Shown: piece by piece, positions 13,991 through 25,450 of the stretch
How positions within the stretch are numbered: the stretch's first letter is position 1
How the letters are laid out: the number at the start of each line of letters is the position of its first letter
Assembly (NCBI GenBank): GCA_036365145.1
Contig: JAEOAD010002327.1
Location: 703,649-767,648, forward strand
DNA: 64,000 nt
Direction of reading: 5' to 3'
Source of the DNA: Orientallactaga sibirica
Lineage: Eukaryota; Chordata; Mammalia; Rodentia; Dipodidae
The notes under the pieces: model-generated
Told to the model about the DNA's origin: nothing
Databases searched by the model: none
The model's input: the letters and a program-made list of their open reading frames with translations, nothing else
Translations under genes and position numbers: made by a program

Positions 13991-14027
13991 TTCAGTGCAG
14001 CAAGATCAAAGATCTTCCTGCACTGAA
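13991..14027. repeat. Array inversion junction (foldback)
   Basis: The left arm 13,991-14,007 reads TTCAGTGCAGCAAGATC. The right arm 14,011-14,027 reads GATCTTCCTGCACTGAA, its reverse complement apart from one base. The centre is AAA at 14,008-14,010. Outside the 17-bp arms the two sides stay in the same monomer register: the reverse complement of 13,961-13,990 aligns without gaps to 14,028 onward, but with many substitutions. All satellite to the left is in one orientation and all to the right in the other. Confidence 0.95.
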
Positions 14028-17000
14028 GACTCTTCGTAAGAAAGCAACTCATTTGAGTAACAGAACAGCCTTATTTCACACAGTACCGTGGTCGGCAATG
14101 AAGGTGTTTGTTTTCTAAACAAACTAGGTAAGAAATGTGGTTAATCTACTAAGTTGTACATCTTGTTAGATTACACAAACTAGGAACCTTTGATCTTGCT
14201 GCACTGAAGACTCATCGTAAGAAAGCAACTCGTTTGGAGAACAGAACAGCCTTATTTCACACAGTACTGTGTTCGGCAATGAAGGTGTTTGTTTTCTAAA
14301 CAAACTACGTTATAAATGTGGTTTTTCTACTAAGTTGTACATCTTGTTTGATTGAACAAACTAGGAAAGTTTGATCTTGCTGCACTGAAGAGTCTTCGTA
14401 AGAAAGCAACTCATTTGGGGAACAGCACAGCCTTATTTCACACAGTACTGTTTTGAATGAATGGGTTTGTTTTCAAAACAAACTATTTTAGAAATGAAGG
14501 TAGTCTATTAAGTTGTACATCTTGTTGATTACAAAAACTAGGAAAGTTTGATCTTGCTGCACTGAAGACTCTTCGTATGAAAGCAACTCATTTGCAGAAC
14601 AGAACTGGCTTATTTCACACAGTACTGTGTTCGGCAATGAAGGTGTTTGTTTTCTAAACAAACTAGGTTATAAATGTGGTTAATCTACTAAATTGATACA
14701 CCTTGTTAGATTACACGAACTACGAAAGTTTGATCTTGCTGCACTGAAGACTCTTTAAGAAAGCAACTCATTTCTTGGAACAGAACAGCCTTATTTCACA
14801 CAGTGCTGCGTTCATTAATGAAGGTGTTTGTTTTCTAAACAAACTACGTTAGAAATGTGGTTAATCTACTAAATTCTACATCTTGTTAGATTACACAAAC
14901 TAGGAAAGTTTGATCTTGCTGTACTGAAGACTCTTCGTAAGAAAGCAACTGATTTCGGGAATAGAACAGCCTTATTTCATATGGTACTGTGTTTGGCAGT
15001 GAATGGGTTTATTTTCTAAACAAACTACTTTAGAAATGAAGGCAGTCTATTAAGTTGTATATCTTGTTACATTACACAAACTAGGAAAGTTTGATCTTGC
15101 TGCACTGAAAACTCTTCGTAAGAAAGCAACTCATTTGTAGAACAGAACTAGCTTACTTCACACAGTACTGCATTCGGCAATTGATGTGTTTGTTTTCTAA
15201 ACAAACTACGTTAGAAATGTGGTTAATCAACTAAATTGAACATCTTGTTAGATTACACAAACTAGGAAAGTTTGATCTTGCTGTACTGAAGACTCTTCGT
15301 AAGAAAGCAACTGATTTCGGGAATAGAACAGCCTTATATCATATGGTACTGTGCTTGGCAATGAATGGGTTTGTTTTCTAAACAAACTACTTTAGAAATG
15401 AAGGTAGTCTATTAAGTTGTACATCTTGTTACATTACACAAACTAGGAAAGTATGATATTGCTGCACTGAAGACTCTTCGAAAGAAAGCAACTCATTTGT
15501 AGAACAGAAGAGGCTTATTTCACACAGTAGTGTGTTCGGCAATGAAGGTGTTTGTTCTCTAAACAAACTAGGTTAGAAATGTGATTAATCTACTAAGTTG
15601 TACATCTTGTTAGATTACACAAACTAGGAAAGTTTGATCTTGCTGCACTGAAGACTCTTCGTAAGAAAACAACTCATTTGCGGAACAGAACAGCCTTATT
15701 TCACACAGTACTGTGTTCGGCAATGAAGGTGTTTGTTTTCTAAACAAACTACGTTATAAATCAGGTTAATCTACTAAGTTGAACATCTTGTTAGATTACA
15801 CAAACTAGGAAAGTTTGATCTTGCTGCACTGAAGACTCTTCGTAAGAAAGCAACTCATTTGCAGAACAGAACTGGCTTATTTGACACAGTACTGTGTTCG
15901 ACAATGAAGGTGTTTGTTTTCTAAACAAACTAGCTTAGAAATGTGGTTAATCTATTAAGTTGTACATCTTGTTAGATTACACAAACTAGGAAACATTGAT
16001 CTTGCTGCACTAAAGAGTCTTCGTAAGAAAGAAAGTGATTTCGGGAACAGAACAGCCTTATTTCACGCAGTACTGTGTTCGGAAATGAATGGGTTTGTTT
16101 TCGAAAGAAACTACTGTAGAAATGAAGGTAGTCTATTAAGTTGTACATCTTGTTAGATTACACAAACTAGGAAAGTTTGATCTTGCTGCACTGAAGACTC
16201 TTCGTAAGAAAGCAACTCATTTGTAGAACAGAACTGGCTTACTTCACACAGTACTGCATTCGGCAACGAAGGTGTTAGTTTTCTAAACAAACTACGTTAG
16301 AAATGTGGTTAATCTACTAAGTTGGACATCTTGTTAGATTACACAAACTAGGAAAGTTTGATCTTGCTGCACTGAAGACTCTTAGTAAGAAAACAACTCA
16401 TTTGGGGAACAGAACAGCATTATTTCACACAGTACTGTGTTCGTCAATGAAGGCGTTTGTTTTGTCAACATACTACGTTAGAAATGTGGTTAATCTACTA
16501 AGTTGTACATCTTGTTAGATTACACAAACTATGAAAGTTTGATCTTGCTGCACTGAAGACTCTTCGTAAGATAGCAACTCTTTGCTAAACAGAACAGGTT
16601 TATTTCACACAGTACTGTGTTCGGCAATGAAGGTGTTTGTTTTCTAAACAAACTAGGTTAGAAATGTGGTTAATCTACAAAAGTGTACACCTTGTTAGAT
16701 TACACAAACTAGGAAACTTTGATCTTGCTGCACTGAAGACTCTTCGTAAGAAAGCAACTCATTTGCGGAACAGAACAGCCTTATTTCACAAAGTACTGCG
16801 TCCGGCAATGAAGGTGTTTGTTTTCTAAACAAACTACGTTAGGAATGTGGTTAATCTACCAAATTCTACATCTTGTTAGATTACACAAACTAGGAAAGTT
16901 TGATCTTGCTGTACTGCAGACTCTTCGTAAGAAAGCAACTGATTTCGGGAATAGAACAGCCTTATTTCGTATGGTACTGTGTTCGGCAACGAATGGGTTT

Positions 17001-20000
17001 GTTTTTTAAACAAACTACTTTAGAAATGAAGGTAGTCTATAAGGTTGTATATCTTGTTACATTACACAAACTAGGAAAGTTTGATCTTGCTGCACTGAAG
17101 ACTCTTCTTAATAAAGCAACTCATTTGGGGAACAGAACGGCCTTATTTCACACAGTACTGTATTCGGCAATGAAATCGTTTGTTTTGTAAACAAACTACG
17201 TTAGAAATGTGGTTAATCTACAAAGTTGTGCATCTGGTGAGATTACACAAACTCGGAAAGTTTGATCTTGCTGCACTGAAGACTCTTCGTAAGAAAGCAA
17301 CTCATTTGTAGAACAGAACTGGATTACGTCACACAGTACTGCATTCGCCAATGAAGGTGTTAGTTTTCTAAACAAACTACTTTAGAAATGTGGTTAATGT
17401 ACTAAATTGTACATCTTGTTTGATTACACAAACTAGGAAAGTTTGATCTTGCTGCACTGAAGACTCTTCCTAAGAAACCAACTCATTTGCGGAACAGAAC
17501 AGCCTTATTTCACACAGTACAGTGTTTGGCAATGAAGGCGTTGGTTTTCTAAACAAACTACGTATAAATGTGGTTATTCTACTAAGTTGAACATCTTGTT
17601 AGATTACATAAACTAGGAAAGTTTGATCTTGCTGCACTGAAGACTCTTCGTCAGAAAGCAACTCATTTGTAGAACAGAACCGGCTTACTTCACACAGTAC
17701 TGCGTTCGGCAATGAAGGTGTTATTTTTCTGAACAAAGTACGTTAGAAATGTGGTTAATCTACTAAGTTGTACACCTTTTTCGATTACACAAACTAGGAA
17801 AGTTTGATCTTGCTGCACTGAAGACTCTTCGTAAGAAAGCAACTCATTTAGGGAAGAGAACAGCCTTATTTCAAACAGTACTGTGTTCGTCAATGAAGGC
17901 GTTTGTTTTGTAAACAAACTACGTTAGAAATGTGGTTAATCTACTAAGTTGTACATCTTGTTAGATTACACAAACTCGTAAACTTTGATCTTGCTGCAAT
18001 GAAGACTCTCCGTAAAAAGGAACTCATTTGGAGAACAGAACTGGCATATTTCACACAGTACCGTGTTCAGCAATGAAGTTGTTTGTTTTCTAAACAAACT
18101 ACATTAGAAATGTGGTTAATCTACTAAATTGTACACCTTGTTAGATTACATAAACAAGGAAAGTTTGATCTTGCTGCACTGAAGACTCTTCGTAAGAAAG
18201 CATGTCATTTGCAGAACAGAACTGGCTGATTTGACACAGTACTGTGTTTGGCAATGAAGGTGTTTGTTTTCTAAACAAACTAGGTTAGAAATGTGGTTAA
18301 TATACTAAATTGTACATCTTGTTAGATTACACAAACTAGGAAACTTTGAGCTTGCTGCACTGAAGAGTCTTCGTAAGGAAGCAACTGATTTCGGGAACAG
18401 AACAGCCTTATTTCACACAGTACTCTGTTTGGCAATGAATGGGTTTGTTTTCTAAACAAACTAGGTTATAAATGTGCTTAATGTACTAAATTATACATCT
18501 TGTTTGATTACAGAAACTAGGAAAGTTTGATCTTCCTGCACTGAAGACTCTTCGTAACAAAGCAACTCATTTTGGGATCAGAACAGGCTTATTTCACACA
18601 GTACTGTGTTCGGCAATGAAGGCGTTTGTTTTCTCAACAAACTACGTTAGAAATGTGGTCATTCTACTAAGTTTTACATCTTGTGAGATTACACAAACTA
18701 GGAAAGTTTGATCTTGCTGCACTGAAGACTCTTCGTAAGAAAGCAACTCATTTGCGGAACAGAACAGCCTTATTTCACACAGTACTGCGTACGACAATGA
18801 AGGTGTTTGTTTTCTAAACAAACTGCGTTAGGAATGTGGTTAATCTACCTAATTCTACATCTTGTTAGATTACACAAACTAGGAAAGTTTGATCTTGCTG
18901 CATTGAAGATTCTTTGTAAGAAAGCAACTCATTTGCAGAACAGAACTGGCTTATTTCACACAGTACTGTGTTCGGCAATGAAGGTTTTTGTTTTCTAAAC
19001 AAACTATTTTACAAATGTGGTTAATGTACGAAATTGTACATCTTGTTTGATTACACAAACTAGGAAAGTTTGATCTTGCTGCACTGAAGACTCTTCGTAA
19101 GAAACCAACTCATTTGCGGAACAGAACAGCCTTATTTCACACAGTACAGTGTTCGGCAATGAAGGCGTTTGTTTTCTAAACAACCTGCGTTATATATATC
19201 TGGTTAATCTACTAAGTTGAACAACTTGTTAGATTACACAAACTAAGAAAGTTTGATCTTTCTGCACTGAAGACTCTTCGTAAGAAAGCAACTCATTTGC
19301 AGAACAGAACTGGCTGATTTGACACAGTACTGTGTTTGGCAATGAAGGTGTTTGTCTTCTAAACAAACTAGGTTAGAAATGTGGTTACTCTACTAAATTG
19401 TACATCTTGTTAGATTACACAAACTAGGAAAGTTTGATCTTGCTGCACTGAAGACTCTTCGTAAGAAACCAACTCATTTGCGGAACAGAACAGCCTTATT
19501 TTACACAGTACAGTGTTCGGCAATGAAGGCGTTTGTTTTCTAAACAACCTACGTTATATATCTGGTTAATCTACTAAGTTGAACAACTTGTTAGATTACA
19601 CAAACTAAGAAAGTTTGATCTTGCTGCACTGAATACTCTTCGTAAGAAAGCAACTCATTTGCAGAACAGAACTGGCTGATTTGACACAGTACTGTGTTTG
19701 GCAATGAAGGTGTTTGTTTTCTAAACAAAGTAGGTTAGAAATGTGGTTAATCTACTAAATTGTACATCTTGTTAGATTACACAAACTAGGAAACTTTGAT
19801 CTTGCTGCACTGAAGAGTCTTCGTAAGAAAGCAACTGATTTCGGGAACAGAACAGCCTTATTTCACACAGTACTGTGTTTGGCAATGAATGGGTTTGTTT
19901 TCTAAACAAACTACGTTCGAAATGTGCTTAATCTACAAAGTTGTACATCTTGTTAGATTACACAAACTAGGAAACTTTGATCTTGCTGCACTGAAGACTC

Positions 20001-21180
20001 TCCGTAAGAAAGCTACTCATTTGGAGAACAGAACTGGCTTATTTCACACAGTACTGTGTTCGGCAATGAAGTTGTTTGTTTTCTAAACAAACTACGTTAG
20101 AAATGTGGTTAATCTACTAAATTGTACACCTTGTTAGATTACATAAACAAGGAAAGTTTGATCTTGCTGCACTGAAGACTCTTCGTAAGAAAGCAACTCA
20201 TTTGTAGAACAGAACTGGCTTACTTCACACAGTACTGCGTTCGGCAATGAAGGCGTTTGTTTTCTAAACAAACTACGTTATATATCTGGTTAATCTACTA
20301 AGTTCAACATCTTGTTAGATTACGCAAACTAGGAAACGTTGATCTTGCTGCACTGAAGAGTCTTTGTAAGAAAGCAACTGATTTTGGGAACAGAACAGCC
20401 TTATTTCACACAGTAGTGTGTTTGGCAATGAATGGGTTTGTTTTCTAAACAAACTAGGTTAAAAATGTGCTTAATGTACTAAATTGTACATCTCGTTTGA
20501 TTTCAGAAACTAGGAAAGTTTGATCTTGCTGCACTGAAGACTCTTCGTAACAAAGCAACTCATTTGGGGATCAGAACAGGCTTATTTCACACAGTACTGT
20601 GTTCGGCAATGAAGGCGTTTGTTTTCTAAACAAACTAGGTTAGAAATTTGGTTAATCTACTAAGTTGTACATCTTGTGAGATTACACAAACTAGGAACGT
20701 TTGATCTTGCTGCACTGAAGACTCTTCATAAGAAATCAACTCATTTGCGGAACAGAACAGCCTTATTTCACACAGTACTGTGTTCGGCAATAAAGGCGTT
20801 TGTTTTCTAAACAAACTACGTTATAAATCTGGTTATTCTACTAAATTGAACATCTTGTTAGATTACACCAACTAGGAAAGTTTGATCTTGCTGCACTGAA
20901 GACTCTTCGTAAGAAAGCAACTCATTTGAAGAACAGAACTGGCTTATTTGACACAGTACTGTGTTTGGCAATGAAGGTGTTTGTTTTCTAAACAAACTAG
21001 GTTAGAAATGTGGTTAATCTACTAAGTTGTACATCTTGTTAGATTACACAAACTAGGAAACTTTGATCTTGCTGCCCTGAAGACTCTTCTCAAGAAAGCA
21101 ACTGATTTCGAGAACAGAACAGCCTTATTTCAAACAGTACTGTGTTTGGCAATGAATGGGTTTGTTTTCTAAACAAACTA
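14028..21180 (+). repeat. Mosaic satellite right of the inversion
   Basis: Diverged monomers of classes A, B and a third form with GTAGAACAGAACTGGCTTAC. Local echoes exist: a variant starting GTACTGAAGACTC and leading into GAATAGAACAGCC and CATATGGTACTG lies at 14,921 and 15,283 (two monomers apart), with a close relative at 16,911 (11 monomers from the first). No HOR covering the whole block is visible. Divergence is similar to 9,191-13,990 on the other side of the inversion. Confidence 0.75.
19081..19800 (+). repeat. Local tandem duplication of a dimer (362 bp)
   Basis: Two consecutive two-monomer blocks share the same unusual variants: AAACCAACTCATTTGCGG, CAGTACAGTGTTCGG, CAACCT with a short TA run, TTGAACAACTTG and ACTAAGAAAG, followed by GCAGAACAGAACTGGCTG. 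The first copy starts near 19,081 and the second near 19,443. The TA run is longer in the first (about 19,191-19,199) than in the second (about 19,553), a small slippage difference. Confidence 0.7.
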
Positions 21181-23400
21181 CGTTCGAAATGTGTTTAATC
21201 TACTAAGTTGTATATCTTTTTAGATTACATAAACTAGGAAAGTTTGATCTTGCTGCACTGAAGGATCTTCGTAAGAAAGCAACTCATTTGTAGAACAGAA
21301 CTAGCTTACTTCACACATTACAGCATTCGGCAATGAAGGTGTTTGTTTTCTAAACAAAGTTCGTTAGAAATGTGGTTAATATACTAAGTTGTACATCTTG
21401 TTAGATTACACAAACTAGGAAAGTTTGATCTTGCTGCACTGAAGACTCTTCGTACGAATGCAACTCATATTGGGAACAGAACAGCCTTATTTCACTCAGT
21501 ACTGTGTTCGGCAATGAAGGTGTTTGTTTTCTAAACAAACTAGGTTAGAAATGTGGTTAATCTACTATGTTGTACATCTTGTTAGATTAAAAAAACTAGG
21601 AAAATTTGATCTTGCTGCACTGAAGACTCTTCGTAAGAAAGCAACTCATTTGTTGAAAAGAACTGGCTTATTTCACACAGTACTGTGTTTGGTAATGAAG
21701 ATGTTTGTTTTCTAAACAAACTACGTTAGAAATGTGGTTAATCTACTAAGTTGTACATCTTGTTAGATTACACAAACTAGGAAAGTTTGATCTTGCTGCA
21801 GTGAAGAGTCTTCGTAAGAAAGCAACTCATTTGTGGAACAGAACAGCCTTATTTCACACAGTACTGTTTTCGGCAATGAATGGGTTTGTTTTCTAAACAA
21901 ACTACTTTAGAAATGAAGGTAGTCTATGAAGTTGTACATCTTTTTAGATTACACAAACTAGGAAAGTTTGATCTTGCTGCACTGAAGACTCTTCGAAAGA
22001 AAGCAACTCATTTGTAGAACAGAACTGGCTTACTTCACACAGTTCTGTGTTCGGCAATGAAGGTGTTAGTCTTCTAAACAAACTACGTTAGAAATGTGGT
22101 TAATCTACTAAGTTGTACTTCTTGTTACATTAAGAAACTAGGAAAGTTTGATCTTGCTGCCCTGAAGACTCTTCGTAAGAAAGAAAGTCATTTGGGGAAC
22201 AGAATAGCCTTATTTCACACATTACTGTGTTCGTCAATGAAGGCGTCTGTTTTGTCAACATACTACGTTAGAAATGTAGTTAATCTACTAAGTTGTACAT
22301 CTTTTTAGATTACACAAGCTAGGAAAGTTTGATCTTGCTGCACTGAAGAGCCTTCATAAGAAAGCAGCTCATTTGGGGAACAGAACAGCCTTATTTCACA
22401 CAGTACTGTGTTTGGCAATGAAGGTGTTTTTTATCTAAAAAAACTAGGTTAGAAATGTGGTTAATCTTCTAAGTTGTACATCTTGTTAGATTACACAAAC
22501 TAGGAAACTTTAATCTTGCTGTACTGAAGACTCTCCGTAAGAAAGCAACTCATTTGGAGAACTGAACTGGCTTATTTCACACAGGACTCTGTTGGGCCAT
22601 AAAGGGGTTTGTTTTCTAAACAAACTACGTTAGAAATGTGGTTAATCTACGAAATTGTGCACCTTGTTAGATTACACAAACTAGGAAAGTTTGATCTTGC
22701 TGCACTGAAGACTCTTCGTAAGAAAGCAACTCATTTGTAGAATAGAACTGGATTACTTCACACAGTACTGCGTTCGGCAATGAAGGTGTTTGTTTTCTAA
22801 ACAAACTACTTTTGAAATGTGGTTAATCTACTACAGTGTACATCTTGTCAGATTACACAAACTATTAAAGTTTGATCTTGCTACACTGAAGACTCTTGGT
22901 AAGAAACAAACTCATTTGCGGAACAGAACAGCCTTATGTCACACAGTACTGTGTTCGGCAATGAAGGCATTTGTTTTCTAAACAAACTACGTTATAAATC
23001 TGGTTAATCTACTAAATTGAACATCTTCTTAGATTACACAATTTAGGAAAGTTTGATCTTGCTGCAGTGAAGACTCTTCGTAAGAAAGCAACTTATTTGC
23101 AGAACAGAAGTGGCTTATTTGACACAGTACTGTGTTCGGCAATTAAGGTGTTTGTTTTCTAAACAAACTAGGATAGAAATGTGGTTAACCTACTAAGTTG
23201 TGCATCTTGTTAGATTACACAAACTAGGAAACTTTGATCTTGCTACACTGAAAAGTCTTCGTAAAAAACGAACTCATTTGGAGAACTGAACTGGCGTATT
23301 TCACACAGTACTGTGTTCGGTAATGAAGATGTTTATTTTGAAAAAAACTACGTTAGAAATGTGGTTAATCTACTAAATTGTACACCATGTTAGATTACAC
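21181..23400 (+). repeat. Large duplicated block, copy 1
   Basis: Diagnostic variants here recur about 5 kb downstream: CACATTACAGCATTCGG at 21,314 and 26,525; GTACTGAAGACTCTCCG at 22,521 and 27,371; CTACTTTTGAAATG at about 22,806 and 27,656. The offset falls from 5,211 to 4,850, that is by two monomers, so copy 2 has lost two monomers between the first and second markers. Confidence 0.65.
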
Positions 23401-25450
23401 AAATTAGGAAAGTTTGATCTTGCTGCACTGAAGACTCTTCGTAAGAAAGCAACTCATTTGGAGAACAGAACAGCCTTATTTCACACAGTACCGTGTTCGG
23501 CAATGAAGGTGTTTGTTTTCTAAAAAATCTACGTTATAAATGTGGTTAATCTACTAGGTTGTACATGTTGTTAGATTACACAAACTAGGAAAGTGTGATC
23601 TAGCTGCACTGAAGAGTCCTTGTAAGAAAGCAACTCATTTAGGAAACAGAAGAGCCTTATTTGACACAGTACTGTGTTCGGCAATGAATGGGATTGTTTT
23701 CTAAACAAACTACTTTAGAAATGAAGGTAGTCTATTAAGGTGTACATCTTGTTAGATTACACAAACTAGGAAAGTTTGATATTGCTGCACTGAAGAGTCT
23801 GGCTTACTTCACACAGTACTACGTTCGGCAATGAAGGTGTTTGTTTTCTCAACAAACTATGTTAGAAATGTGGTTAATCTACTAAATTGTACATCTTGTT
23901 AGATTATACAAACTAGGAAATTTTGATCTTGCTGCACTGAAGAGTCTTCGTAAGAAAGCTACTGATTACGGGAACAGAACAGCCTTATTTGACACAGTAC
24001 TGTGTTTGGCAATGAATGGGTTTGTTTTCGAAACAAACTACTTTAGAAATGAAGGTAGTCTATGAAGTTGTACATCTTGTTAGATTGCACAAACTAGGAA
24101 AGTTTGATCTTGCTGCACTGAGGACTCTTCGTAAGAAAGCAACACATTTGTAGAACAGAACTGGCTTACTTCACACAGTACTGCGTTCGGCAACGAAGGT
24201 GTTAGTTTTCTAAACAAACTAGGTTAGAAATGTGGTTAATCTACTAAATTGTACATCTTGTTAGATTACACAAACTAGATAAGTTTGATCTTCCTGCACT
24301 GAAGACTCTTCGTAAGAAAGCAACTCATTTGGGGAACAGAACAGCCTTATTTCACTCAGTACTGTGTTTGGCAATGAAGGCGTTTGTTTTCTAAACAAAC
24401 TACGTTAGCAATGTGGTTAATCTACTAAGTTGTACATCTTGTTAAATTACACAAACTAGGAAAGTTTGATCTTGCTGAACTGAAGTCTCTTCGTAAAAAA
24501 GCAACTCATTTGCAGAACAGAACTGGCTTATTTGACACAGTACTGTGTTCGGCAATGAAGGTGTTTGATTTCTAAACAAACTAGGTAAGAAATGTGGTTA
24601 ATCTACTAAATTGTACATCTTGTTAGATTACACAAACTAGGAAACTTTGATCTTGCTGCACTGAAGAGTCTTCGTAAGAAAGCAACTGATTTCGGGAATA
24701 GAACAGCCTTATTTCACACAGTACTGTGTTCGGCAATGAATGGGTTTGCTTTCAAACAAACTACGTTCGAAATGTGTTTAAACTACTAAATTGTATATCT
24801 TTTTAGATTACACAAACTAGGAAAGTTTGATCTTGCTGCACTGAAGACTCTTCGTAAGAAAGCAACTCATTTGAAGAACAGAACAGCCTTATTTCACACG
24901 GTACTGTGTTCGGCAATGAAGGCGTTTGTTTTCTAAACAAACTACGTTAGAAATGTGGTTAATCTACTAAGTTGTAAATCTTGTTAGATTTCACAAACTA
25001 GGAAAGTTTGATCTTGCTGCACTGAAGACTCTTCGTAAGAAAGCAACTCATTTGGAGAACAGAACAGCCTTATTTCACACAGTACTGTGTTCGGCAATGA
25101 AGGTGTTTGTTTTCTAAAAAATCTACGTTATGAATGTGGTTAATCTACTAAGTTGTACATGTTGTTAGATTACACAAACTAGGAAAGTTTGATCTAGCTG
25201 CACTGAAGAGGCTTTGTAAGAAAGCAACTCATTTAGGAAACAGAACAGCCTTATTTCACACAGTACTGTGTTCGGCAATGAATGGGATTGTTTTCTAAAC
25301 AAACTACTGTACAAATGAAGGTAGTCTATTAACGGGTACATCTTGTTAGATTACACAAACTAGGAAAGTTTGATCTTGCTGCACTGAAGAGTCTTCGTAA
25401 GAAAACAACTCATTTGAGGAAAAGAACAGCCTTATTTCACACAGTACTGT
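23401..25450 (+). repeat. Nine-monomer duplicated segment
   Basis: The rare variant TAAAAAATCTACGTTA occurs at 23,521 and 25,115. It is followed in both places by GTTGTTAGATTACAC, GATCTAGCTGCACTG and AATGAATGGGATTG variants. The spacing of 1,594 bp is nine monomers less 35 bp, and the shortfall is accounted for by the truncated monomer at about 23,790 inside the segment. Confidence 0.65.
23771..23917 (+). repeat. Truncated monomer, 34 bp missing
   Basis: The period here is 147 bp instead of 181. GAAGAGTCT joins directly to GGCTTACTTC at about 23,800, removing the segment that normally contains CGTAAGAAAGCAACTCATTT. A CT dinucleotide is common to both original flanks. Confidence 0.85.

Larger units (their letters stand above)
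1..14010 (-). repeat. 181-bp satellite array, inverted arm
   Basis: About 77 tandem monomers. Successive copies of the phrase ACTTTCCTAG fall at 726, 907, 1088, 1269 and 1450, exactly 181 bp apart, with small indels elsewhere (179-183). I call this orientation minus because the larger arm to the right carries the reverse complement. At least two monomer classes are interspersed: class A reads GATTAACCACATTTCTAACG after the TAGTA stretch, class B reads TAGACTACCTTCATTTCTAA in the same place. Nothing in this stretch looks like a gene or an inserted element. The array continues beyond the left edge of the window. Confidence 0.97.

Noticed and set aside
13000..15000. Inversion as a plain foldback sequencing artefact
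   Set aside because: An artefact would give arms of identical sequence. Here the first monomers on each side already differ at many positions. Read-level confirmation is still needed.
17690..17917. Minus-strand frame of 75 codons in the main arm
   Set aside because: Lies wholly within satellite, in a frame not kept in neighbouring monomers.
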